Below are positions 1 through 9,077 of a stretch of DNA of 64,000 nt, piece by piece. Positions within the stretch are counted from its first letter, which is position 1. Each line of letters opens with the position of its first letter. A program made the position numbers and the translations under genes. This DNA comes from Quercus robur (Eukaryota > Streptophyta > Magnoliopsida > Fagales > Fagaceae). The notes under the pieces are model-generated. The model had not been told where the DNA came from. It did not search any database and saw nothing but the letters and a program-made list of their open reading frames with translations. The stretch spans positions 2,046,001 to 2,110,000 of the forward strand of contig NC_065536.1 in NCBI RefSeq assembly GCF_932294415.1, in the 5' to 3' direction.

Positions 1-546
1 AAAAAAATTAATGTTTTAATAACAATTTTTTTCCTTTCCCATAATAGTGGTGTCAAAATTTTCCTAAAATTGATTGTTAATCATTGCTCTAAGGGCACTT
101 GTTAGCATGACCCTAAGTTTAAATATCTTCATATTCATCTATGCATAGTTAATTATGTGACAATATGAGTAGGATTTTTTTTTTTGATTTGGTGAGAAAG
201 ATATACAATATCAATTTCAACACAATTAGTGAAAAAGGAAAAGACACCATAATTATATTAGCAGCTATAATACATCTCTATTTCAACCTTGCTCCCCTAT
301 TATTAATGGAAGAGAGATTTCACCATTGTATTGCTTATTAGTTTAAGGGAAATGCTAACGGATACCCTTAGGGTATTGGTTAATAATTCATTTAAAGAAA
401 ATTTTTATGGCAAAAAAAAAAATTAATGTTTTAATAACAATTTTTTTCATTTCCCATAATAGTGGTGTCAAAATTTTCCTAAAATGGATTGTTAACCATT
501 GCTCTAAGAGCACTTGTTAGCATGACCCTTAGTTTAAATACCTTCA
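1..546. repeat. 415-bp tandem duplication, left part (retroelement insertion site)
   Basis: Positions 8-133 recur at 423-546 with few differences, giving a period of 415 bp. The continuation of the first unit (128-235, with the words cttcatattcatc and gatttggtgagaaagat) reappears at 8971-9077, on the far side of the LTR retrotransposon. The duplication therefore came first and the element landed in the second unit. No gene is visible in the repeat; it is AT-rich with A and T runs. Boundaries were estimated by eye. Confidence 0.85.
542..546 (+). repeat. Target-site duplication, left copy (cttca)
   Basis: The five bases cttca lie immediately before the TG of the left LTR and recur at 8971-8975 immediately after the CA of the right LTR. 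A perfect 5-bp duplication is the expected footprint of a copia-type integrase and fixes both ends of the element. Confidence 0.92.
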
Positions 547-703
547 TGTAAGGTTGAATTTATTCAACCATCTAATTGGCTTTATTCCGTGCCAAATTTG
601 CTTGTAATTCAGCATTTAGTAACCCTGTATTTAGGTGGGTTTGTTGTAAGGGTAGTGAGTGAGATAGAGTGAAGTTTGCTCAAGAGTGTGCAAGAAAACA
701 GAG

Positions 704-910
704 ACTCGCGGCTGGGACTCGCGGGTGGACTCGCGGCTGCAAGCCGCCAGAAGCTGCACACGTGCCAAGCATGCTGGAAGATGAACAGTCATGCTAGCTG
801 GAGCACTACAGGACAAAACAGGACAACTGGCCATACGGTTAACTCGCGACTGGATCTCGCGACTTGGTCAAGCCGCGAGGTCAAGCCGCGAGCCACCCCT
901 GTTTTTGTAA
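704..910 (+). promoter_or_regulatory. CpG-rich TCGCG/CCGCG motif cluster in U3
   Basis: TCGCG occurs at about 706, 719, 731, 844 and 857, with further agccgcgag words at 870-892, inside otherwise AT-rich DNA. The cluster lies just upstream of the TATA box at 944. The same words form a denser array inside the element at 4742-5002, and a related set lies in the minus-strand LTR near 17760-17880. I infer a shared cis-regulatory or methylation-sensitive array; no factor is known to me. Confidence 0.5.
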
Positions 911-943
911 AACCTAGCGTTTCACATTCCTCTCCCACTCCAG

Positions 944-950
944 TATAAAT
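944..950 (+). promoter_or_regulatory. LTR TATA box
   Basis: The sequence tataaat, within ccagtataaataccc, follows the GC-rich U3 cluster. It is conserved in the right LTR at 8257-8264. Position and form fit the core promoter that starts the genomic transcript about 30 bp downstream. Confidence 0.7.
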
Positions 951-1659
951 ACCCCTTTTACCCACGATTGAAAGAGAGCTTCCAGAGAGAATTTTGAGAG
1001 AGAAACCCTAAAGAAAAACCAGATTGTTTCACCCACAATCTATACCTTAGAGTCTCTTCAAATTCCTCAACTCTCTTCCTCTCCATTGTCAAATCCTTGA
1101 GAGGCATTATACCAAACCTGGTTCTCATCATCATCATCACTGTGAGATAGTCGTTTGGATTTCTGGGAAGCAGTTAGGAATGAGCCAATCTTCATTGGTT
1201 GATGCTACGGTCTAGTAGCGGAATCCGGGAAGCTAGAAAAGAAAAAGGTTCGGCGCAACCTCGTTGGAGCAAGAAGCTTGGAGGGCTTAGGTGCACTGGG
1301 TAGATTAGGCTTGGAGGGTCTATTGCTGTCCTTGTATCCCAACTGTATTTTCTAGTGGATTGATTACCGCTTGGAGGGCGGCGGAGAGGTTTTTCGCTGA
1401 GGACTTCGGTTTCCTCTTCGATAACACATCGCGTGTTGTCTTTGTGTTTGCATCTTCCTTCCTCTCTATCTTTGCCTTTATATTATCTGCTGTGGTTTTA
1501 TTATGTTATGGCTTAGATAGATTTTAACCAATTTCATATTATAGCATATGTTAAGTTTCCGCACACTAGTTGTTTGACATATTGCTTATATTGGTTAATT
1601 TGTAATTTGGGGGTCTAAACGTTCAAAGGTGTTTTCATACACGTTTTTGAACTTTCAAT

Positions 1660-1671
1660 TGGTATCAGAGC
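1660..1671 (+). other. Primer-binding site (initiator Met tRNA type)
   Basis: The sequence tggtatcagagc starts two bases after the 5' LTR. It is the standard plant copia primer site, complementary to the 3' end of initiator tRNA-Met. The same word occurs in the second copia element at 32970-32981. Confidence 0.93.
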
Positions 1672-1726
1672 GGGTACACTGCTATTGGTTTCATTACCAT
1701 TGTGTGATCCTTGACTCCCTTTTGAG

Positions 1727-3697
1727 ATGGATAGGTCTCAATCCCTAAATGCACCTCCATATTTTGATGGTAGTAATTATGCTTTTTGGAAGGTTCGTAT
1801 GAGAGCTTTTCTCTGTTCTATTGATGAATCCGTTTGGGATGCTGTTGAGATTGGTTGGACCAAACCTGAGGCAGCCAAATCCACATGGGATAAGGCAGCA
1901 CTTGCTGCATCTAATGCTAACAGTAAAGCACTCAATGCTATTTTCTGTGGTGTATCTCCAGATGAATTTCACAGGATTTCTCACATTACCATTGCCAAAG
2001 AAGCATGGGAGATTCTGGAAACAACTTATGAAGGCACGAAGAAAGTGAAAGACACCAAGTTACAAATGCTGACCACTCGGTTTGAGGAGCTCAAAATGAG
2101 TGAGGATGAGTCTTTTGACTCTTTCTATGGAAAACTAAATGAGGTGGTTGTCAGTAAGTTCAACTTGGGGGAGAAAACGGAGGACTCAAAGATTGTAAGG
2201 AAGATCCTTCGATCATTGCCTGAAAGTTTTCGTGCTAAAGTGACAGCAATTGAAGAGAGCAAGGATCTTGACGACATCAAAGTACAGGAGCTGGTTGGTT
2301 CTCTGCAGACTTATGAGATGTCGCTGCCCAATCAACGGAAGAGTAAATCCCTTGCTCTAAAAACCATTAATGAGAAGGTGGAAGATCAAGACTCATCGGG
2401 AGAAGATGTGGTTGACAAAGATGTAGCCTACCTTGTCAAAAATTTCAGAAAGTTTTTGAAATTCAAAAATAATGGCAAATTTGATGATAAAAGAAAATTC
2501 CAAAGTTCTGGAAGGGAGAAGAGGGATTTCAAAAAGAAAGATGGAAAAGAATCCCAACCCACACAAGGTGTCACTTGTTTTGAATGTAACGGGCATGGAC
2601 ACTTTAAGAAGGAATGTCCAAATTATTTGAAATCGAAAGGAAAGGTGTATGCCATGACCTTGAGTGACTCAGATTCGTCTGACTCAGAATCTGAAGAGAG
2701 CTGTGATGGAGAAGGGAACTATTCAGCTTTTATGACTATTGCTCATGTTGAGTCTTCGGATGAGTTGAATCTGCTTGTACGAGACCTTGGAGAACATAGT
2801 GATGATGAATCACTAGGAATTGTTGAAGAATCAGAAGCTAAAGAAGAAGAAAGCACAGCAAATCTTCAAGAGAATTATAACTCACTCTTGGAGAAATCGG
2901 GTGAGTACACAAGGGTGGCCAAGGCTGCTGTGAGAAAAATGAAGAAGGCTGAGGAGGACTACAAAAGTCTCCTAATCCGATATAGGGAGGCCAAATGTGA
3001 GATAGAAACATTGAATGGTGAGTTGTCCGAAGCTTACACAAAAGTGAGATTTCTTGAGAATGAGGTTGTGCAAGCGAATGCTAAAATAGAGAGGGTCACC
3101 ACCAAGAAGCTAGATGATGTTATATCATCTCAAAAGAGCTTTTCAGACAAATCCAGACTGGGATATACCGGAGGAAGTAGTTCATCTGGAAATGTCACTA
3201 AAGAAGTGAAGTTTGTAAAGGCCAAAGATCCAGTTGTAGCTGACCTTACTGGTGAGAAGCTCGAGGTGGAGGAGAAGAAGAATGTGGTGAACCAATGGAT
3301 GCTGAATTCCCGTAATCAGTCTGTAGGCAGGTCTGAATCTCGTGCCAAGTCACGTCCACGACCACAAAGAGGTCCTAGAGGAACTTATGTGTGCCATTAT
3401 TGCGGACTTCAAGGGCATACTCGACCAAATTGCCAAAAGCTGAGAGCAAAGAACAGTGCAACTCCTCAAAGGTCAGGAGGACCCAGAAATGATAGGAGAA
3501 TTTGGGCAGGTGATCAATCTAGAGATCAAAATGGAGATCCAGGAATGATGAACGTGATGAAGATGATTGGTGCATTCACCAACTGCTTGGAAAGCTTCTC
3601 ACGAAGGTTTGAAAGCCCTAACTCCCGTACCCAATCCTATAAGGAAATCACCCCAAACGCAAGTGACGTGCGGGTGAAAAAGGGTACTCATGCATAA
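1727..3697 (+). CDS. gag: Retrotransposon gag polyprotein (UBN2-type, two CCHC knuckles)
   Basis: 656-residue ORF starting MDRSQSLNAPPYFDG, 69 bp after the 5' LTR. The N-terminus (about residues 8-60, with the FDGSNYAFWKVRM signature) and residues 60-205 match the copia gag/UBN2 family that forms the capsid. A basic Lys-rich stretch precedes a CCHC knuckle CFECNGHGHFKKEC near residues 283-296. An acidic and then coiled-coil-like segment occupies roughly 310-470. A second knuckle, CHYCGLQGHTRPNC, lies near 555-568. The ORF stops at TAA with no fusion to protease, unlike the usual copia gag-pol. Intact reading suggests selection or recent insertion. Role: packaging of element RNA into cytoplasmic particles. 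The start is the first ATG after the primer site with a good context (gagATGG). Confidence 0.9.
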   Translation: MDRSQSLNAPPYFDGSNYAFWKVRMRAFLCSIDESVWDAVEIGWTKPEAAKSTWDKAALAASNANSKALNAIFCGVSPDEFHRISHITIAKEAWEILETTYEGTKKVKDTKLQMLTTRFEELKMSEDESFDSFYGKLNEVVVSKFNLGEKTEDSKIVRKILRSLPESFRAKVTAIEESKDLDDIKVQELVGSLQTYEMSLPNQRKSKSLALKTINEKVEDQDSSGEDVVDKDVAYLVKNFRKFLKFKNNGKFDDKRKFQSSGREKRDFKKKDGKESQPTQGVTCFECNGHGHFKKECPNYLKSKGKVYAMTLSDSDSSDSESEESCDGEGNYSAFMTIAHVESSDELNLLVRDLGEHSDDESLGIVEESEAKEEESTANLQENYNSLLEKSGEYTRVAKAAVRKMKKAEEDYKSLLIRYREAKCEIETLNGELSEAYTKVRFLENEVVQANAKIERVTTKKLDDVISSQKSFSDKSRLGYTGGSSSSGNVTKEVKFVKAKDPVVADLTGEKLEVEEKKNVVNQWMLNSRNQSVGRSESRAKSRPRPQRGPRGTYVCHYCGLQGHTRPNCQKLRAKNSATPQRSGGPRNDRRIWAGDQSRDQNGDPGMMNVMKMIGAFTNCLESFSRRFESPNSRTQSYKEITPNASDVRVKKGTHA

Positions 3698-4741
3698 GCA
3701 TTACAACATGTCCATGCATCAATACTTCCTATGCTTTGCGACGATGTTTGTTTGGTTTGCTTGCTGTTTTGTTTTGTTGTTGGTTGTTTGCTTGTCTTCT
3801 TGTGAATATTTCTTAATTTTGTTTTATCAATCTTTTTGTTTCTTGTGTCAAAAATCCAAAAATCACATAAAAAATTAGAAAATCAAAAAGCTTGATTGAC
3901 TTTGTTGAGTTTTGTCTCAAAACTTGTTTTGCCTTGTACCTTTGTGCTAATGGCTTTGTGCATTTTCGAGCATTGCTTGTTTTCATGCACTCATATCACT
4001 GTGGGAAAAATCTTGAAATCTATGTGATTGTTGTAAATAGATCTTCAAACTTGTCATGAATGATTAGTGAATGGTTATGTTGATCTTGAGACATGCATAG
4101 ACTTGTGTCTATATATCTTCCCACTTTTTATTTTTGTTTTGCTAAAAAGAGCTCACCAAAATGTAAATCTCCAAATGAAAAGAGATATTGAGTTGCAAAA
4201 GCCTGTCGTACATTCTAGTATTTGACTAGGAAAAAGAGTAAGCGACCTTTCATTAAAGTGAATGTTTATTCAAAAAGCCAAAGGCTTGTTCATTAAGGTG
4301 AAATGTCAAATATCACTCTCACAATGAGAGGTGATTGCCTCAAAAAGATCAAAAAAATCAAATGTTATGATTGAAAGTGGAGTCAAATGAAAAGCTCCAA
4401 GATATGTTATCAAGTTGTGTGGGAGGTCATATATACATATTTCTATAATTGAGATGGGTCACATGATCTAGTGCTAATTGTGTATACCTTGGTTGAATTG
4501 ATCATTGAAGCTTCACATTAGACAAAGGACTATCTCATTGTTGATATCCACACACAACACACAAGTTTATGTTCAATAAATGCCATATTCATTTGTGTGA
4601 TTGTACTTGATGAAATGTGTTTTCACATGCTCAATCTTTGTTAATTCAAGCACAAAAAGATTTTTGAGTGTTTTAGGTGTTTTTGGAAAGTATTTTGTTT
4701 GAAAAATCTGAAAATTTCAAAAATACAGTTTTGTCCTGTTT
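3698..4741 (+). other. Non-coding spacer between gag and the TCGCG array
   Basis: About 1 kb of T-rich sequence with no credible ORF. In autonomous relatives this position would hold protease and integrase. No degraded pol motif could be recognised, so the region looks replaced, not decayed. Confidence 0.6.
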
Positions 4742-5002
4742 TGGCGGCTCAGTCGCGGGTATGTCAAGTCGCGAGCCTCAGTCACATCTTCGCTGGTCAT
4801 TTTTGGCAACTTGTTCGCGAGTGGAAGGTCCAGTCGCGAGGTTCACTCAGAGATTTTCGCGGCTCAGCTTGCGACTCACTCGCGGGTAGACCCTCCAGTC
4901 GCGAAAAACACTTAGAAAAATTTTTCAAAATTTTGTTCTTGAGTGGTTTGGCGGCTTGAGCTGGCGACTGTGTGGCGACTTAATCAAGTCGCGTAAATCG
5001 CG
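4742..5002 (+). promoter_or_regulatory. Internal TCGCG array upstream of ORF2
   Basis: Nine TCGCG words fall in about 250 bp (near 4753, 4769, 4815, 4833, 4857, 4880, 4899, 4989 and 4998), often as agtcgcgag. Several ggcggct and gcgactc variants lie between them. Comparable words occur in the U3 part of both LTRs. The array sits about 165 bp upstream of a splice donor and 860 bp upstream of ORF2, so an internal promoter or enhancer for ORF2 is possible. This is inference from position and motif sharing only. Confidence 0.45.
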
Positions 5003-5165
5003 TGTTTGGCAGATACAGGAGCAGTTTTTAAACCTTTTTCAGTTTTCCCTCGAACTTTTGTAACTGTTCATCTTCTCTTTAAACTGTTTTCCTTCCAAAC
5101 ACTTCGTGAATTCATTTTTCGAACCTCATTGGTGCTTCATTTCTTATCCAAATCATCAAGAAAAG

Positions 5166-5864
5166 GTATGGGTTTTGCTTTCTCAATCTCATTTTCCTTT
5201 TTCTGCATATTTCTGTTACTGTTTGGACTGGTATTGTATTCGTTATACTTATCTCTTTGTGTAATGGGTATGGCGTGTCTTGTTTGATATTGTTCTCACC
5301 TGTTTTCATGCTGAGCAGTCACAATGTGTTTTTCATTGTTCTGATTTTTGCCTATTATTGAATCTGAGAATCTTTTCTGAAATGGGTTTGGTGTCTATTT
5401 GACTTACTCATTACACTTGCTTGAGTATTGATGTTGGTGTTTGGTTTTGGTTACTGAGTTTTTATGATAACATAATGTATGTCTCTCAACCACGTGCTCC
5501 AGTGTGGATGTTTGGTTTCTTCATGTTGAAATATTTTCCCCTTGTTCATGTCTTTGATGGAGTGATTTATGTTATCTGTTCTAAATGTTCAAATGCTGTA
5601 TCTGATTGCATATCATGGTCATGTTAACCTGTCTCAATGACAATTTTGTCAGTTGTGCTGTCTATTTATGTCTTGGTGCACTATCACCAATTTTGCTGCA
5701 CGTGTTAGTTTGTGCTTCTTTGTATTGTTGGAAGTTTTGGTTGGGTCTGCACTATCTTCAGTTTGTGTTTATATATTGAAATATTGTTTACACTGAACCT
5801 TGTTGACAATCATCTTGTGGGGTATTGTTGTTTGGCTCTTTGCTGTTGGCCTATTCTCTTGCAG
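5166..5864 (+). other. Putative 699-nt intron in front of ORF2
   Basis: A strong donor, caagaaaag|gtatggg, is followed 699 nt later by a pyrimidine-rich acceptor, cctattctcttgcag. The acceptor abuts the ATG of ORF2. The stretch before the donor (5020-5165) is CT-rich and UTR-like. The intron is T-rich (long ttgtt and ttctt runs), as plant introns are. This suggests ORF2 is made from a spliced mRNA, or is a captured host gene with its 5' UTR intron. An alternative is reading from an upstream in-frame ATG at 5712 through the intron, which would add 51 hydrophobic residues. Confidence 0.55.
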
Positions 5865-7007
5865 ATGTCTCGTCGATCTTCCAGGGGTAAAGATATTGTT
5901 GCTGACGAACCAGCAACACCAGTTGCTAAAAGGACTCGTCTATCATCTCAGGCATCTCAAGATCCCAATGAGGATAGATTCAGACTTCCGCTTAACTCAC
6001 ACGCCTACTCAAATGTGTTTGACAAGTCAACCACTATAGTGGAACGGGTAGTAGAGTTCAACACCTTAGGGACCACTTTCATCCCTCGAATCTTTGAGAA
6101 ACGAGACTGGGCAAACTTGTTCGGAAACTTTGATGATCCAATGGATGAGCTGGTCAAAGAATGCTTCTCCAATGCAACTGATCTTGGACCTCAACTCATT
6201 TTTTGGGTCAGAGGAACAGAGTTTAGTGTTACCCCAGACTCCATCGCAGATCTTCTTGGCATCACCAGACCTCAGGATGTGAATATAACTCCGTATGATG
6301 AACGAAATCCAGAAGTTGGAGAAATTCTACAAATCCTTGGACATGACCATGAAGTATCCAGTGCGGGAACATCCATCAGCACCGCAAAGTTTGCACTTGA
6401 GCTGACCACACTGAAGTTGATCATGTTCACCAATCTCTACCCACTGTCCAACACTACATTCATCAATCTTGGGAGAGCTCTATTTCTCTGCGACCTTATT
6501 ACAGGAGCCCCCATTGATATATGTGCTCACATCTACTACACCTTGAGGAAAACCGCGTGTCGATCTGCAGCTCGAGGAGTTATTCCATTTTGTAGTCTCA
6601 TCATGAAGCTCATTCTTCGTGCAGGCATTATTCCTCCTGTAGATGGAAAAATGTTGACTCGTCAACGTCCCATTTCCTTGTTCACTCTTCAAGCTAGCAG
6701 AAGTCACTCCTCTAAATCACCAAGAAGTGCTCACATCTCTCCGGTTACTCCTGCCCCTGACTCAGAGACACCTGCACATACCACATCTACATCACGTGCT
6801 GTTCCTGAAGCTTCACCGGCTAGTATTCCGCAAGCACAGACTGCTCCTCATACTGATAGAGTCGGCAGCGTACTTGAGCATATTCAGAAACACGTTGATG
6901 AGCTTGTGGCACTTCTCTACTCCACAAACAACCATGTCCAAATGCGCCTCAAGACTATGGAGAATCAGCTAGATGAGATTCAACGAAAGTTGGACGAGAG
7001 TCTTTAG
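5865..7007 (+). CDS. Second ORF: putative plant transposon-protein domain with C-terminal coiled coil
   Basis: 380-residue ORF starting MSRRSSRGKDIVADEP. A basic, Ser-rich N-terminus includes a KRTRL nuclear-signal-like patch. It is followed by a globular region (about 45-270) containing RIFEKRDWANLF, FWVRGTEFSVTPDSIADLLG and FINLGRALFLCDLI. From memory, this arrangement fits the family called putative plant transposon protein domain, seen in many uncharacterised plant retroelement ORFs. A Ser/Pro/Thr-rich linker (about 285-330) leads to a heptad-like tail (VLEHIQKHVDELV...MENQLDEIQRKLD) ending at the stop. There is no catalytic pol motif. I chose the ATG directly after the splice acceptor; an in-frame upstream ATG exists at 5712. 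The function is unknown. Confidence 0.75.
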   Translation: MSRRSSRGKDIVADEPATPVAKRTRLSSQASQDPNEDRFRLPLNSHAYSNVFDKSTTIVERVVEFNTLGTTFIPRIFEKRDWANLFGNFDDPMDELVKECFSNATDLGPQLIFWVRGTEFSVTPDSIADLLGITRPQDVNITPYDERNPEVGEILQILGHDHEVSSAGTSISTAKFALELTTLKLIMFTNLYPLSNTTFINLGRALFLCDLITGAPIDICAHIYYTLRKTACRSAARGVIPFCSLIMKLILRAGIIPPVDGKMLTRQRPISLFTLQASRSHSSKSPRSAHISPVTPAPDSETPAHTTSTSRAVPEASPASIPQAQTAPHTDRVGSVLEHIQKHVDELVALLYSTNNHVQMRLKTMENQLDEIQRKLDESL

Positions 7008-7017
7008 CTATTCGTGA

Positions 7018-7090
7018 CAAAAAGGGGGAGAGCATTCAGTAAGGGGGAGAAAAGTTCAAAGGGAAGTGTGCATAGTGATAGGGGGAGTAC
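7018..7090 (+). other. Cluster of purine-tract-like agggggag motifs
   Basis: Three agggggag-type words (in aaaagggggagagc, taagggggagaaaag and gatagggggagtac) follow the ORF2 stop within 75 bp. They resemble the true purine tract at 7857-7869. They may be extra plus-strand priming sites, or the scar of an earlier element's 3' end. Confidence 0.5.
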
Positions 7091-7856
7091 ACACATACTT
7101 TTGTCATACTTTTGTTTTTAGTCTTATCTTCTAAACTTATGGTTTTAGGTTTATGTTTGTTGGGTACTTTTAGTATTTTTATGGTTTTGATACACTGTGT
7201 TTTGGTGTATAGCTGTTTCTAACTCATTTCATATACTCTTGGTTTAAACTTTAATATATTTTGATGATGTTATTCAGGATGTTTTTGGTTTGTACCCATG
7301 TGCTTTTGTAAGCTTTTAGGGTTAATGTTTTATACATAGTTTGTAGGCTTTATGGTATGTACCTTGCTTAGTGCAGCCTTTATGCTATGTTGAAATCAGT
7401 ACTTTAATTTAAATGTTCTGCATTTTGGTTTATGTACTGTCACTCTTGTGCCCTTGTAGGATTGTTCCTAGATGCATATGCCTTGTGTGTTATGCATTGG
7501 TTGAGTGTTGAGCATACAAGTGTCTTGCCTTGTGCTTGTTAACTTGTATGTCCTTGTGTTCATTCCAAGTGTGAATGAGCACTGTGATCACTACCTTGTG
7601 GTGTTCACTTGGTTGATCAAGCCATGGTTTGTTTATTAACTCCATCTTTGCTTGATTACATATTGCCTGTTTCATATGCATTTATAATTTTCTGCTTACA
7701 ATGATCATGGTGTATTGTTGTGTTTCAGGAGTATTATGTTCATATGATTCAAGTGCTTCACAGCTTCTAGAGTTAGGTGTGAGTGAGTTTTGTTCAACTG
7801 TTCCCAACTCACATGTTAAATCTAGAGTCTGTTTTAGGGTTTTGTCACGGAATAGC
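7091..7856 (+). other. Non-coding 3' interior of the element
   Basis: T- and G-rich sequence with no credible ORF. Its last 150-300 bp (about 7560-7860) are also found, reverse-complemented and diverged, at 18054-18400 beside a related LTR. It is therefore a conserved part of the family and not random filler. Confidence 0.6.
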
Positions 7857-7869
7857 CAAAGGGGGAGAT
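7857..7869 (+). other. Polypurine tract
   Basis: The sequence aaagggggaga abuts the TG of the 3' LTR, as required for plus-strand priming. The related minus-strand element keeps the same arrangement at 18054-18063. Confidence 0.9.
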
Positions 7870-8970
7870 TGTAAGGTTGAATTTATTCAACCATCTAATT
7901 GGCTTTATTCCGTGCCAAATTTGCTTGTAATTCAGCATTTAGTAACCCTGTATTTAGGTGGGTTTGTTGTAAGGGTAGTGAGTGAGATAGAGTGAAGTTT
8001 GCTCAAGAGTGTGCAAGAAAACAGAGACTCGCGGTTGGGACTCGCGGGTGGACTCGCGGTTGCAAGCCGCCAGAAGCTGCACACGTGCCAAGCATGCTGG
8101 AAGATGAACAGTCATGCTAGCTGGAGCACTACAGGACAACTGGCCATACGGTTAACTCGCGACTGGATCTCGCGACTTGGTCAAGCCGCGAGGTCAAGCC
8201 GCGAGCCATCCCTGTTTTTGTAAAACCTGACGTTTCACATTCCTCTCCCACTCTAGTATAAATACCCCTTTTACCCACGATTGAAAGAGAGCTTCCAGAG
8301 AGAATTTTGAGAGAGAAACCCTAAAGAAAAACCAGATTGTTTCACCCACAATCTATACCTTAGAGTCTCTTCAAATTCCTCAACTCTCTTCCTCTCCATT
8401 GTCAAATCCTTGAGAGGCATTATACCAAACCTGGTTCTCATCATCATCATCACTGTGAGACAGTCGTTTGGATTTCTGGGAAGCAGTTAGGAAGGAGCCA
8501 ATCTTCATTGGTTGATGCTACGGTCTAGTAGCGGAATCTGGGAAGCTAGAAAAGAAAAAGGTTCGGCGCAACCTCGTTGGAGCAAGAAGCTTGGAAGGCT
8601 TAGGTGCACTGGGTAGATTAGGCTTGGAGGGTCTATTACTGTCCTTGTATCCCAACTGTATTTTCTAGTGGATTGATTACCGCTTGGAGGGCGGCGGAGA
8701 GGTTTTTCGCCGAGGACTTCGGTTTCCTCTTCGATAACACATCGCGTGTTGTCTTTGTGTTTGCATCTTCCTTCCTCCCTATCTTTGCCTTTATATTATC
8801 TGCTGTGGTTTTATTATGTTATGGCTTAGATAGATTTTAACCAATTTCATATTATAGCATATGTTAAGTTTCCGCACACTAGTTGTTTGACATATTGCTT
8901 GTATTGGTTAATTTGTAATTTGGGGGTCTAAACGTTCAAAGGTGTTTTTATACACGTTTTTGAACTTTCA
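7870..8970 (+). repeat. 3' LTR (1101 bp)
   Basis: Same ends, TATA box (8257-8264) and TCGCG cluster as the 5' LTR. The main difference is absence of a 10-bp acaggacaaa unit that is duplicated near 805-825 in the 5' LTR. The LTR ends CTTTCA directly before the second cttca. Confidence 0.93.
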
Positions 8971-9077
8971 CTTCATATTCATCTATGCATAGTTAATTAT
9001 GTGACAATATTAGTAGGATTTTTTTTTTTTTGATTTGGTGAGAAAGATATACAGTATCAATTTCAACACAATTATTT
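8971..9077. repeat. Right remainder of the 415-bp tandem unit
   Basis: Starts with the second cttca target duplication and continues as a close copy of 128-235. It restores the second unit of the tandem duplication after the inserted element. The first five bases, 8971-8975, are the right-hand target-site duplication. Confidence 0.85.

Larger units (their letters stand above)
547..1657 (+). repeat. 5' LTR (1111 bp)
   Basis: Begins TGTAAGGTTG and ends CTTTCA. It matches 7870-8970 almost base for base. U3 holds a cluster of TCGCG words (706-861) and a TATA box at 944-950. The stretch downstream of the TATA box is rich in short purine and pyrimidine runs, as expected for R/U5. Short ORFs on the minus strand (for example the Met-rich one near 958-1140, which reads an ATC/ATG microrepeat) are chance frames repeated in both LTRs. 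Confidence 0.93.
547..8970 (+). mobile_element. Complete non-autonomous copia-like LTR retrotransposon with gag and a second ORF
   Basis: Two near-identical LTRs (547-1657 and 7870-8970), both TG...CA, flank a 6.2-kb interior. They are bordered by a perfect 5-bp duplication, a tRNA-iMet-type primer site and a purine tract. The interior encodes a gag-like protein (1727-3697) and an unrelated ORF (5865-7007). No protease, integrase, reverse transcriptase or RNase H motif is seen in any frame. The element must borrow pol from an autonomous partner. By eye the LTRs differ by roughly 16 substitutions and one 10-bp indel over about 1.1 kb, so the insertion is fairly recent. The gag plus missing pol resembles TR-GAG elements; the extra ORF is unusual. 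Confidence 0.9.

Noticed and set aside
958..1140. Minus-strand ORF starting with five Met codons in both LTRs
   Set aside because: It reads the atc/atg microrepeat of the LTR backwards, is present in both LTRs only because they are copies, and has no domain.
5712..5864. N-terminal extension of ORF2 from the upstream ATG
   Set aside because: The added residues are hydrophobic, the stretch is T-rich with a perfect acceptor at its end, and it looks intronic.
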